Positions 7,762-16,617 of a DNA stretch of 64,000 nt are shown in pieces. The DNA lies in contig DWXJ01000032.1 of NCBI GenBank assembly GCA_019119285.1, forward strand, positions 14,920-78,919, given 5' to 3'. Source of the DNA: Merdimonas faecigallinarum (GTDB taxonomy: Bacteria; Bacillota; Clostridia; Lachnospirales; Lachnospiraceae). How positions within the stretch are numbered: the stretch's first letter is position 1; each line of letters starts with the position of its first letter. Under the pieces are notes generated by a model. It worked only from the letters and a program-made list of their open reading frames with translations, was not told the origin of the DNA and made no database searches. The position numbers and the translations under genes were made by a program.

Positions 7762-9930
7762 TTGAAAAACAGACCCCTTTTTAGCATTTGTCTGGTATTG
7801 CTTCTGGGGATGATTCTGGCGGTGACGGCAGGAGGCGGGCGTTTGATCCGGGAACTTTCGCCGTCGCCGCTGGAACAGACGGTTTCCGGGAACGACCGGG
7901 TGTTGGTTCTTGGAGAAGTTTATCTGACAGAACAAAAAGCAAAGGTTCAGGCAATCTATCTGAAAAACAATTCTATCCGGTGCAAAGATGCATTGTTCTA
8001 TGAAAACAGGATTCTCATTTATACAGATCCCGAAATACAAGTACAGATTGGAAATATCATACAGGTATCCGGCGAGGCGGATTTTTTTGACACTGCCAGG
8101 AATCCGGGAAATTTTGACCAGAAACTTTACTATCAGCGGATGGATATCCACGGGCTTATCTGGGCGGATGCGGTTGTGGTAAAGGACGGAAGGGCAAGCG
8201 TGTTGTTGCAGGCGCTGTCGGATTTCAGGCAGGAGTGGAAAGAGATGCTGGTCCGTTATATGGGAGAACGGGACGGGCAGACGCTTGCAGCCATGATGCT
8301 GGGAGAAAAATCCGGCATGGATCCGGAGATTAAATCCATGTATCAGGCTACAGGCATTGGCCATATTCTGGCCATCTCCGGTCTGCATCTTACATTCCTG
8401 GGGCTTGGCGCTTATTCGATCATACGCCGTATGGCAGGTTCCTACGGGGCAGCCGGAATGGCAGGGATCCTCTTGATGATCCTGTACGTGGTGATGATCG
8501 GGTTTACCGTTTCAGTTGTGCGTTCCCTGATCATGTTTTTATTCCGGGTGGGGGCGGATATGACCGGACGTCATTATGACGGGCTGACGTCTCTTACCGT
8601 ATCGGCGGTGGTGATCCTGTTCTGGCGGCCGCTGTATCTCTATGACGGCGGGTTCTGGCTTTCTTTCGGAGCGGTGGCGGCTATGATCTGGCTTCTCCCG
8701 GAATTTCGCGGGCTTCCTATGCAGGGATTCTGGGCAAGCCTCTGCGTGAATATCGTGATCCTTCCCATTCTTCTTTACTATTTCTTTGAGTTCCCTGTTT
8801 ATTCTGTTCTTTTAAATCTCTGGGTAGTACCGCTGTCCTCTGCACTGCTGGCGCTTGGTATGGCGGGGAGTCTTCTGGCGGTCTGGTTTCCCGGAGCAGG
8901 AGCGCTGATCCTTCAACTGTGTGGCAGGATCCTGGATCTTTTTGAGGTGAGCTGCAGGGGCATGCTGGAACTGCCGGGAGCCCGCCAGGTGACAGGAAGA
9001 CCCTTGTTCTGGCAGATCGTTCTTTATTTTGGGATTCTGATCCTTATCTTTTGCATCTGGAAACTGTCCGGACGCTTACAGGTGCTTGCTCTATATGTGG
9101 CCGCTGTCCTGTGTCTTTGCCTGCGTTTGAACGGCCCAGGGGATATTTCTGTGACGGTGCTGGATGTGGGGCAGGGAGACTGTATCTTTATCCGGGGCCC
9201 TGAGGGCGGATGCTATCTGGTGGACGGCGGCAGCAGTGACGTGGGAAGCCCTGGTCAGTACCGGATCGAACCATTTCTGAAATCGCAGGGCGTAGGAAGG
9301 CTCGATTATGTATGGGTCACGCATGGCGACGAAGACCATGTAAACGGGATCGAAGAACTTCTGGAACGTCAGAAGATCGGGGTGTCTGTCGGGGCGCTGA
9401 TCCTGCCGCCTGGAGAAGTGTGGGACGAAAGGCTGGGAGAGTTGGGACAAATGGCTAAAAAGGCAGGGGTTAAGGTTTATTCTATGAAACCGGAAACATC
9501 GATCCGTGAAAAAGACATGGAGATTACCTGTCTGGGGCCTTCCGGATCTGTGTTGCCCGGCAATGAAGCGTCTCTTATACTTGCGCTAAATTACCAGTCT
9601 TTTGATATGCTTCTGACAGGCGATGTGGAAGGAGAGGGAGAAAAGGCACTGACAGACAGAATCCGGAAAGAGCCGGAGAAAACATGGGAAGTACTGAAAG
9701 CGTCTCATCACGGATCCAAAAATTCTACAGGCGGGGAGTTTTTAGAAGCAGCAAATCCGGAATATACAATCATCTCGGCAGGGCGGGATAACCGGTATGG
9801 ACATCCCCATGCCGAGACGCTGGAAAGGCTTGCGGCCTGTGGAAGCCGCGTACTGTCCACACAGGAATACGGGGCGATACAGATTATGGCAGAGGCAGAC
9901 GGGAAGCTGACGATTGACAATCCCCGGTAA
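7762..9930 (+). CDS. comEC: ComEC/Rec2 DNA-uptake channel protein
   Basis: ComEC forms the membrane channel that takes up single-stranded DNA. The 722 residues include N-terminal membrane segments with an OB-like DUF4131 region (about 45-140), the Competence domain (about 165-440, with HILAISGLHLTFL at 201-213), and a C-terminal metallo-beta-lactamase domain starting at LDVGQGDCIF (468-476) with the metal motif HGDEDH at 521-526 and HHGSKNS further on. The start is TTG at 7762, favoured by GGAGGA at 7747-7752. The length and the full domain set suggest a functional protein. It closes the comEA-regulator-kinase-GerMN-comEC unit. Confidence 0.92.
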   Translation: MKNRPLFSICLVLLLGMILAVTAGGGRLIRELSPSPLEQTVSGNDRVLVLGEVYLTEQKAKVQAIYLKNNSIRCKDALFYENRILIYTDPEIQVQIGNIIQVSGEADFFDTARNPGNFDQKLYYQRMDIHGLIWADAVVVKDGRASVLLQALSDFRQEWKEMLVRYMGERDGQTLAAMMLGEKSGMDPEIKSMYQATGIGHILAISGLHLTFLGLGAYSIIRRMAGSYGAAGMAGILLMILYVVMIGFTVSVVRSLIMFLFRVGADMTGRHYDGLTSLTVSAVVILFWRPLYLYDGGFWLSFGAVAAMIWLLPEFRGLPMQGFWASLCVNIVILPILLYYFFEFPVYSVLLNLWVVPLSSALLALGMAGSLLAVWFPGAGALILQLCGRILDLFEVSCRGMLELPGARQVTGRPLFWQIVLYFGILILIFCIWKLSGRLQVLALYVAAVLCLCLRLNGPGDISVTVLDVGQGDCIFIRGPEGGCYLVDGGSSDVGSPGQYRIEPFLKSQGVGRLDYVWVTHGDEDHVNGIEELLERQKIGVSVGALILPPGEVWDERLGELGQMAKKAGVKVYSMKPETSIREKDMEITCLGPSGSVLPGNEASLILALNYQSFDMLLTGDVEGEGEKALTDRIRKEPEKTWEVLKASHHGSKNSTGGEFLEAANPEYTIISAGRDNRYGHPHAETLERLAACGSRVLSTQEYGAIQIMAEADGKLTIDNPR

Positions 9931-9943
9931 AATTCAGTATACT
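9914..9943 (+). promoter_or_regulatory. Promoter for the FMN oxidase / holA transcript
   Basis: Consensus TTGACA at 9914-9919 and TATACT at 9938-9943, 18 bp apart. The -35 lies inside the last codons of comEC and the -10 just past its stop. Transcription would begin near 9950, giving a leader of about 70 nt before the next start codon. Confidence 0.7.
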
Positions 9944-10017
9944 ATAAAATAGTCAGACGGATAGAGCATCTGCCTGAAGAACTTTTGAATAACAGAGCAG
10001 AAAAGAGGTAAAGTACG

Positions 10018-11031
10018 ATGACGTATCAGGAAGTATTAGAGAATGCAAGAACATGTATCGGACCTTTCTGCAAAGCCTGTCCGGTATGTAATGGAAAGGC
10101 CTGCAGCAACAAGGTGCCGGGTCCCGGAGCCAAGGGAACCGGAACTGTGGCGATCCAGAATTATGACGCATGGCAGAAGATCTGCATTAATATGGATACC
10201 ATCTGTGAAAATAAACCGGTGGACACCAGCTTTGAACTGTTTGGACAGACATTCAGATATCCGATCTTTGCAGGACCGGTAGGGGCGATGAAGCTGCATT
10301 ACGGAGATAAATATGACGACCTGGAATATAACAGCATTCTGGTATCTGCCTGTGCAGACGCGGGAATAGCCGCTTTCACAGGCGACGGGACGAATCCGGC
10401 AGTCATGGAAGGAGCGACGCAGGCGATCAAGGCTGCGGGAGGAAAGGGAATCCCCACCATCAAACCATGGGACATCAATACGCTCAAAGAAAAATTCGCC
10501 CTGGTAAAGGATTCCGGAGCATTTGCCGCTGCGATGGATATCGATGCGGCCGGTCTTCCGTTCCTTAAGAATCAGACGCCTCCGGCAGGAAGCAAATCTG
10601 TAGAGGAGCTCAAAGAAGTGGTACAGGCTGCAGGGGTTCCGTTTATCTTAAAGGGAATCATGACAGTAAAGGGCGCTCTGAAGGCAAAAGAAGCAGGGGC
10701 GGCAGCCATCGTTGTATCCAACCATGGCGGACGTGTACTGGATCAGTGCCCGCCGACTGCTGAGGTGCTTCCGGAGATCGCGGAGGCTGTCGGAAAGGAT
10801 ATCAAGATCTTTGTGGACGGCGGCATCCGTTCCGGCGTGGACATTTTAAAAGCCCTGGCGCTTGGCGCAGACGCCGTGCTGATCGGCCGGCCGTTTGTAA
10901 CAGCCGTATACGGCGGAGCGGCAGAGGGAGTGTCAGCCCTGACAGAAAAACTTTCCGGCGAACTTGCCGATGCCATGGCAATGTGCGGAGTACACAGCTT
11001 AAGCGAGATCACAAGAGAAGTGGTACGATAA
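10018..11031 (+). CDS. FMN-dependent alpha-hydroxy-acid oxidizing protein
   Basis: A 337-residue TIM-barrel flavoprotein of the lactate oxidase / glycolate oxidase / IPP-isomerase-2 superfamily. Typical signatures are VVSNHGGRVLD near residue 235 with the catalytic His, and VDGGIRSGVDILKALALGAD near 265-284, the phosphate-binding part of the FMN site. The N-terminus carries several cysteines (CIGPFCKACPVCNGKAC, residues about 12-28), common in clostridial members and possibly metal- or redox-related. The substrate is not known. It has its own promoter and is followed after 18 bp by holA. Confidence 0.82.
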   Translation: MTYQEVLENARTCIGPFCKACPVCNGKACSNKVPGPGAKGTGTVAIQNYDAWQKICINMDTICENKPVDTSFELFGQTFRYPIFAGPVGAMKLHYGDKYDDLEYNSILVSACADAGIAAFTGDGTNPAVMEGATQAIKAAGGKGIPTIKPWDINTLKEKFALVKDSGAFAAAMDIDAAGLPFLKNQTPPAGSKSVEELKEVVQAAGVPFILKGIMTVKGALKAKEAGAAAIVVSNHGGRVLDQCPPTAEVLPEIAEAVGKDIKIFVDGGIRSGVDILKALALGADAVLIGRPFVTAVYGGAAEGVSALTEKLSGELADAMAMCGVHSLSEITREVVR

Positions 11032-11049
11032 GATCCGCTGAGGAGATCT

Positions 11050-12030
11050 ATGAAAAGTATAAACGAAGATATCAAGTCAGGAACATTTAAACAGGCCTAC
11101 CTCCTCTATGGGGAGGAGGCCTATTTAAAAAAGCAGTATAAAGATAAGATCACGGAAGCCATGTTCCCGGACGGGGACAGGATGAACTATGCTTATTATG
11201 AAGGAAAAGGGATCAATCCGGGCGAGCTGATCGATCTGGCGGAGACCATGCCTTTTTTTGCAGAGCGCAGACTTATCGTGGTAGAAAACTCCGGCTTTTT
11301 TAAAACGGCGTCGCCAGAGCTTGCCGATTATGTGAAGAACATGCCAGAGACGGCATGTTTTCTGTTTGTGGAACAGGAAGTGGACAAAAGAGGCAGGCTT
11401 TATAAGGCGGTCAAAGAAAAGGGCCGTGTGGCAGAGCTTGGCATTCAGGATGAGAAAACACTTCTATACTGGATCGCCGGTAATATGAAGCGGGAAGGCA
11501 AAAAGATCAGGGAATCTTCGGCGCGTTATCTGATAAGCCGGGTGGGGACCGATATGGAGAATCTGGAGCAGGAGATGGAAAAGCTTTTTTCCTATACTCT
11601 GGGAAGGGAAGAAATCACACCGCAAGATATAGATGCGATCTGTACCGGACATATTACCAATCAGATCTTTGCCATGGTGGATGCTGTGGCGGCCAGACAG
11701 CAGAGAAAGGCGCTGGACCTGTATTATGACCTGCTGGCGCTGAAGGAACCGCCTATGAGGATCCTGTATCTGGTGACCCGGCAGTTTAAACTCCTTCTGG
11801 AAGTAGGAGATATGGTCCGCCGGGGATATGACAAGTCCAGGATCGCCGGCGAGGCAAAACTCCACCCCTTTGTGGCCGGGAAATGCATGCAGCAGTGCCG
11901 GGCTTTTTCGGAAAAAGACTTAAGGGGAATTCTGGAAGAGGCGGCGGACATAGAAGAAAAGGTAAAGACCGGGCGGCTGATGGACCGGATGGGCGTAGAA
12001 CTTTTCATTGTAAAGAACAGTGGGATGTGA
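11050..12030 (+). CDS. holA: DNA polymerase III delta subunit HolA
   Basis: The delta subunit opens the beta clamp inside the clamp loader. The 326-residue protein shows the family's N-terminal segment FKQAYLLYGEEAYLKKQY (14-31), the long AAA+-like core without a Walker A, and the C-terminal helical collar region with LDLYYDLLALKEPPMRIL near 225-242. The start ATG at 11050 follows GAGGAG. Together with comEC upstream and a lepA/hemW pair downstream this gives the comEC-holA linkage known from many Firmicutes; the usual rpsT gene between holA and lepA is absent here. Confidence 0.9.
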   Translation: MKSINEDIKSGTFKQAYLLYGEEAYLKKQYKDKITEAMFPDGDRMNYAYYEGKGINPGELIDLAETMPFFAERRLIVVENSGFFKTASPELADYVKNMPETACFLFVEQEVDKRGRLYKAVKEKGRVAELGIQDEKTLLYWIAGNMKREGKKIRESSARYLISRVGTDMENLEQEMEKLFSYTLGREEITPQDIDAICTGHITNQIFAMVDAVAARQQRKALDLYYDLLALKEPPMRILYLVTRQFKLLLEVGDMVRRGYDKSRIAGEAKLHPFVAGKCMQQCRAFSEKDLRGILEEAADIEEKVKTGRLMDRMGVELFIVKNSGM

Positions 12031-12036
12031 TATACT
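12008..12036 (+). promoter_or_regulatory. Promoter for lepA
   Basis: TTGTAA at 12008-12013 and TATACT at 12031-12036 are 17 bp apart, with an extended TG at 12028-12029. The elements lie across the 3' end of holA, so lepA can be transcribed independently of it. Confidence 0.55.
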
Positions 12037-12076
12037 ACGCTGTGCAAAATTGTTGAACGGAAAGGGAAGAAGATAC

Positions 12077-13891
12077 GTGGCAGGAATAGAGCAGAAAAAT
12101 ATTCGTAATTTTTGTATTATTGCACATATTGACCATGGGAAATCTACACTGGCAGACCGGATCATTGAGATGACGGGTCTTCTGACAAAGCGGGAGATGC
12201 AGTCTCAGGTTCTGGATAATATGGATCTGGAGCGGGAGAGAGGAATTACGATCAAAGCCCAGGCGGTCCGTACGGTATATCGGGCAAAGAACGGAGAAGA
12301 ATACATTTTCAATCTGATCGATACACCGGGCCATGTGGATTTTAATTATGAGGTTTCCAGAAGTCTGGCAGCCTGCGACGGCGCGATCCTGGTTGTGGAT
12401 GCGGCCCAGGGGGTGGAGGCACAGACCCTGGCAAATGTGTATCTTGCTCTGGATCACGATCTGGATGTGATGCCTGTGATCAATAAGATCGACCTGCCAA
12501 GCGCAGAACCTGACCGGGTGATCGAGGAGATCGAGGATGTGATCGGGATCGAGGCTCTGGACGCGCCTAGGATCTCTGCCAAGACCGGACAGAATGTAGA
12601 CGAAGTGCTGGAGCAGATCATTGAGAAGATTCCGGCTCCTTCAGGCGATCCCAAAGCGCCTTTAAAAGCGCTGATCTTTGATTCCCTTTATGATTCCTAT
12701 AAAGGTGTGATCGTTTTTTGCCGGATCAAGGAGGGGACGGTCAGAAAAGGGACGCCGATCCTGATGATGGCAACCGGCGCCAGGGCAGAGGTCGTGGAGG
12801 TCGGATATTTCGGAGCCGGCCAGTTTATTCCCTGTGATGAACTGGAAGCAGGCATGGTGGGATATATTACCGCAAGTCTGAAAAATGTGAAGGATACCCG
12901 TGTGGGCGATACCATCACCAACGCGGCAAAGCCCTGTGCGGAACCGCTTCCCGGATATAAAAAGGTAAATCCTATGGTATATTGCGGCATGTATCCGGCA
13001 GACGGGGCTAAGTATCCGGATCTTCGGGATGCACTGGAAAAACTGCAGCTGAATGATGCGTCTTTGCAGTTTGAGCCGGAGACGTCGATCGCACTGGGAT
13101 TTGGTTTCCGTTGCGGGTTCCTGGGGCTTCTGCATCTGGAAATCATACAGGAACGTCTGGAAAGAGAGTATAACCTGGATCTGGTAACAACAGCTCCCGG
13201 AGTTATTTATAAAGTTTATAAGACCAATGGAGAAGTGATCGAGCTGACTAACCCGTCCAATCTTCCGGATCCTTCGGAGATTGAATATATGGAAGAACCG
13301 ATCGTCAAGGCCGAGATCATGGTTACCTCTGAGTTTATCGGGGCGATCATGGAACTGTGCCAGGAGAGAAGAGGCGTCTATGACGGAATGGAATATATGG
13401 AAGAGACCCGCGCGGTTCTGCGGTACCATCTGCCTCTGAATGAAATCATCTATGATTTCTTTGATGCATTGAAATCCCGGTCCAGAGGATATGCATCCTT
13501 TGATTATGAGCTAGATGGATATGTACAGTCGAATCTCGTGAAACTGGATATCCTCATTAATAAAGAGGAAGTGGACGCCCTGTCCTTTATCGTTCATGCG
13601 GATACCGCTTATGAGCGGGGCAGAAAGATGTGCGAGAAGCTGAAGGAGGAGATCCCAAGACAATTGTTCGAGATCCCGATCCAGGCGGCCATCGGCAGCA
13701 AGATCATTGCCAGAGAGACTGTGAAGGCTATGCGTAAAGACGTGCTTGCCAAGTGCTACGGCGGAGATATCACCCGAAAGAAGAAGCTTCTGGAAAAGCA
13801 GAAAGAAGGAAAGAAGCGGATGCGTCAGGTAGGAAATGTGGAGATCCCGCAGAAAGCATTTATGAGTGTATTAAAGCTGGATGATAAGTAA
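12077..13891 (+). CDS. lepA: Elongation factor 4 (LepA), translational GTPase
   Basis: LepA is a ribosomal GTPase that affects initiation and back-translocation. From GTG 12077 the protein has 604 residues, the normal family length; the longer frame from 12020 would add 19 atypical residues. G1 motif AHIDHGKST at about 16-24, the switch region with RERGITIKAQ, G3 DTPGHVD, G4 NKIDLP, and the LepA-specific C-terminal domain ending in KKKLLEKQKEGKKRMRQVG (positive, tRNA-contacting) are all visible. Its stop TAA overlaps the hemW ATG (TAATG at 13889-13893), so the two are translationally coupled. Confidence 0.95.
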   Translation: MAGIEQKNIRNFCIIAHIDHGKSTLADRIIEMTGLLTKREMQSQVLDNMDLERERGITIKAQAVRTVYRAKNGEEYIFNLIDTPGHVDFNYEVSRSLAACDGAILVVDAAQGVEAQTLANVYLALDHDLDVMPVINKIDLPSAEPDRVIEEIEDVIGIEALDAPRISAKTGQNVDEVLEQIIEKIPAPSGDPKAPLKALIFDSLYDSYKGVIVFCRIKEGTVRKGTPILMMATGARAEVVEVGYFGAGQFIPCDELEAGMVGYITASLKNVKDTRVGDTITNAAKPCAEPLPGYKKVNPMVYCGMYPADGAKYPDLRDALEKLQLNDASLQFEPETSIALGFGFRCGFLGLLHLEIIQERLEREYNLDLVTTAPGVIYKVYKTNGEVIELTNPSNLPDPSEIEYMEEPIVKAEIMVTSEFIGAIMELCQERRGVYDGMEYMEETRAVLRYHLPLNEIIYDFFDALKSRSRGYASFDYELDGYVQSNLVKLDILINKEEVDALSFIVHADTAYERGRKMCEKLKEEIPRQLFEIPIQAAIGSKIIARETVKAMRKDVLAKCYGGDITRKKKLLEKQKEGKKRMRQVGNVEIPQKAFMSVLKLDDK

Positions 13892-14997
13892 TGAGACCTT
13901 TAGAATTATATCTTCATATACCATTTTGTGTACAGAAATGTAAATATTGTGATTTCCTGTCCGCTCCGGCTCCGGCCGGAGAACGGCGGGAATATGTAGA
14001 GAGCCTTTGCCGGCAGATACGAAAGTACCATGAACTGGCGAAGGCTTATCATGTTGTCAGCATCTTTATCGGAGGGGGAACGCCATCTCTTTTAGAAAGC
14101 TGCCAGATGGAACGGATTGTAGAGACAGTCCGGGAGACCTTTCTGCTGGAAGAGGACGTGGAGTTTACCATTGAGGCAAATCCGGGAACTCTGACCATGG
14201 AAAAGCTGGAGACTTACCGGAAACTTGGCGTCAACCGGTTAAGCCTGGGGCTTCAGTCGGCAGATAATGATGAATTGAAACGGCTGGGGAGAATCCACAC
14301 ATATGAAGAATTTCTGGAAAGCTTCCGGCTGGCCAGGCAGGCGGGATTTGGGAATATCAATGTGGATCTGATGTCCGGGATCCCGGGACAGACGCTGACA
14401 GGGTTTGAACATACTTTAAAAACTGTGGCGGAACTGGGGCCGGAACATATTTCTGCCTATGGGCTGATCATTGAAGAAGGAACTCCCTTTTATGAGATGT
14501 ATGGAGAGAAAGGGCGGGAAAGAGCGCAGCATGCAGGAGAACTTCCGGATGAAGAGACGGAAAGAAAGATGTATCACAGGACCAGGGAAATCCTGGAAGG
14601 ATATGGATTCCTGCGCTATGAGATTTCCAATTACGCGAAGCCGGGTTTCTCATGCCGTCATAACCTGGGGTACTGGGACCGGACAGAATACCTGGGGATC
14701 GGGACCGGCGCCGCGTCTCTGATCGGACATGAGAGGTGGAACCAGGGAGAAGAGAAGATCACGCTGTCTATGCAGGATGAAATGGAAGAGTATATGTTCC
14801 TGGGACTCAGAAAAATGGAGGGCGTGTCCCGTCGCAGATTCCGGGTGCTGTTCGGGTGTGAGATGGAAACGGTGTACGGACAGGTGCTGGAAAATATGCA
14901 GAAAAAAAATCTCCTGGAATGTGCAGGAGATTTTGTGCGGCTGACGGAGTTTGGGATCGACGTCAGCAACTATGTGATGAGTGAATTCCTGTTATAA
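13891..14997 (+). CDS. hemW: Radical SAM heme chaperone HemW (HemN-like)
   Basis: A 368-residue radical SAM protein. The iron-sulfur motif is CVQKCKYC (Cys13, Cys17, Cys20), followed by GGGTPSLL and the HemN-type C-terminal domain. It lacks the extra N-terminal residues of true coproporphyrinogen dehydrogenases, and it carries HNLGYW near residue 261, matching the HNxxYW signature proposed for HemW heme chaperones. The start overlaps the lepA stop, the usual lepA-hemW pairing in Firmicutes. The 3' end converges on the DUF4364 gene with a 6-bp overlap at 14992-14997. Confidence 0.88.
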   Translation: MRPLELYLHIPFCVQKCKYCDFLSAPAPAGERREYVESLCRQIRKYHELAKAYHVVSIFIGGGTPSLLESCQMERIVETVRETFLLEEDVEFTIEANPGTLTMEKLETYRKLGVNRLSLGLQSADNDELKRLGRIHTYEEFLESFRLARQAGFGNINVDLMSGIPGQTLTGFEHTLKTVAELGPEHISAYGLIIEEGTPFYEMYGEKGRERAQHAGELPDEETERKMYHRTREILEGYGFLRYEISNYAKPGFSCRHNLGYWDRTEYLGIGTGAASLIGHERWNQGEEKITLSMQDEMEEYMFLGLRKMEGVSRRRFRVLFGCEMETVYGQVLENMQKKNLLECAGDFVRLTEFGIDVSNYVMSEFLL

Positions 14998-15504
14998 CAG
15001 ATGCGCCATGATCCATGCGTAGATTTCTTCATTTTTCTGCTGCCAGTTGTTGGCGATCGTCTCGGCTTCCTTTTCGGTAGGCGCGGTGACGGTGAGATCG
15101 ATCAGGGGAACGCCCTGCTCGACCACCTGGCAGTGAATGGAGTACTCCCGGTTGGTGTTCCGGTAGTAGTCGGACTTGACTGATACTTCATTTTTTAATT
15201 CATAATTTTTTTCTTTTAAAAAAGAATCAATATCTTCCTGAATGGCCGTGGAAATGTCATTTTTAAAAAAATGCAGAGTTTCCCGGCCTTCTTCTGTCAG
15301 ATGGTAGAAGGTGCGGCTGTGAGTGGATTCCTCCCGGATAAATCCGGACTCTGCAAGCTCTGCAAGAGCCTGCTGGAGTTTAAAATAGGTGGTATATCCT
15401 TCGTCCAGGATAAACTCGGAGATCTGGGAATTTGTCAGAGGGAAATCCACTTTATTCAGCATATATAAAATAATCAGTTTGTACAATTTAAATGTTGAAG
15501 CCAT
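14992..15504 (-). CDS. DUF4364 family protein, winged-helix regulator-like
   Basis: A 170-residue protein typical of clostridia. The N-terminal 85 residues form a likely winged helix (LTNSQISEFILDEGYTTYF at 24-42 as the recognition region), resembling PadR/MarR-type DNA-binding folds. The C-terminal half is an alpha/beta domain with a charged, Glu-rich helix near the end. The function is not known. It overlaps the upstream radical SAM gene by 17 bp on the same strand, so the two are co-transcribed. Family assignment is by overall sequence look. Confidence 0.72.
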   Translation of the reverse strand: MASTFKLYKLIILYMLNKVDFPLTNSQISEFILDEGYTTYFKLQQALAELAESGFIREESTHSRTFYHLTEEGRETLHFFKNDISTAIQEDIDSFLKEKNYELKNEVSVKSDYYRNTNREYSIHCQVVEQGVPLIDLTVTAPTEKEAETIANNWQQKNEEIYAWIMAHLL

Positions 15505-16429
15505 GATGATACTCCTTTCCCTGCCACAGGTCCTGATCTTTCAGATATCTGTGGAGCTGGTTTAAGACCCGGCGTTTATGAAGGGACCATTCCGGCGCGA
15601 TCAGAAGGTCTCTGGGACCGTCCCCGGTCAGACGGTGGATGACAACATCCGGCGGCAGAAGACAGAGACAGTTTCCGATAATACGGATATACTCGTCCAT
15701 GGAAGGGAGCCGGAAAGGCTCTTTTTCATACAGCACTGCCAGATCTGTATGACGCAGTACGTGAAGAAGCTGGAATTTGATCCCCTGGATGTCCATGGCG
15801 GCAAGATAGCGGACCGTATCGGTGATCATGGACTCTGTCTCGCCCGGAAGGCCGATGATCACGTGAACGATCACATCAATGTTCCGGTCTCTCAGACTGG
15901 AGACTGCCTGCTCAAAGACGGGAAGTTCATAGCCCCGCCGGATCAGCCGTGCAGTATCCGGGTGGATGGTCTGCAGTCCCAGTTCGATCCATACCGGCTT
16001 GATTTGCCGGAGTTCTTCCAGAAGATCAAGGACCTCCGGCTCCAGACAGTCGGGCCGGGTGGCAATGGACAAAATCCGGATATCCGGATGACGGATGGCT
16101 TCCATAAACAGAGCCCGGAGCCTGGATACCGGTGCATAGGTGCCAGTATACGCCTGAAAATAGGCGATATATCCACCGCCTGCATATTTGGCCAAAGACT
16201 GTGCTTTTCCGGTCTCAATCTGTTCTGTGACAGACAGATGTCTGTCTGAAGCAAAGTCGCCGGACCCTCCCTGGCTGCAGAAAATACAGCCCCGGGTTCC
16301 CAGGGTTCCGTCCCGGTTGGGGCAGGTGAATCCTCCGTCCAGAGAGATCTTATACATTTTTTCTCCGTATCTGGTCCGCAGCTCATAATCCAGAGAGTGG
16401 TACCGTTTATCATTCCATTGCTTTTTCAT
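15488..16429 (-). CDS. Radical SAM protein, TIGR01212/YhcC family
   Basis: A 313-residue radical SAM enzyme. The cluster cysteines are in the family's unusual spacing: Cys36 (FTCPNRDG), Cys48 and Cys51 (GCIFCSQGG). The ELGLQTIH segment near residue 150 and the HVIIGLPGE segment near 190 are typical of the YhcC group. The reaction is unassigned in the literature I know; the family is often near tRNA or sulfur functions. It is transcribed divergently from rho and overlaps the DUF4364 gene downstream. Confidence 0.82.
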   Translation of the reverse strand: MKKQWNDKRYHSLDYELRTRYGEKMYKISLDGGFTCPNRDGTLGTRGCIFCSQGGSGDFASDRHLSVTEQIETGKAQSLAKYAGGGYIAYFQAYTGTYAPVSRLRALFMEAIRHPDIRILSIATRPDCLEPEVLDLLEELRQIKPVWIELGLQTIHPDTARLIRRGYELPVFEQAVSSLRDRNIDVIVHVIIGLPGETESMITDTVRYLAAMDIQGIKFQLLHVLRHTDLAVLYEKEPFRLPSMDEYIRIIGNCLCLLPPDVVIHRLTGDGPRDLLIAPEWSLHKRRVLNQLHRYLKDQDLWQGKEYHHGFNI

Positions 16430-16480
16430 ACTTAACTTCTATCATACCATTACAAATGGGGCATTTCAATAAAAAAACTC

Positions 16481-16509
16481 TTTAAAAACAGATACCGTTG
16501 TAGTATAAT
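16481..16509 (+). promoter_or_regulatory. Probable rho promoter
   Basis: TATAAT at 16504-16509 with a weak TTTAAA 17 bp upstream (16481-16486). Transcription would start near 16516, leaving a leader of about 100 nt before rho. A small inverted repeat AATAC/GTATT at 16507-16520 overlaps the start region. The -10 is convincing, the -35 is not. Confidence 0.45.
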
Positions 16510-16617
16510 ACGAATGTATTTTATCCAAGTCATATCGACAGCAGAATCCCGAACATACAGATTAAGAAGAGAACAAAAAGAATTGATGACCATAGGAAAG
16601 AAGAGGAATAGACAGAA

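Noticed and set aside
12662..13429. 255-aa minus-strand frame inside lepA
   Set aside because: A shadow of the GC-biased third positions of lepA; no ribosome binding site and no recognisable domain.
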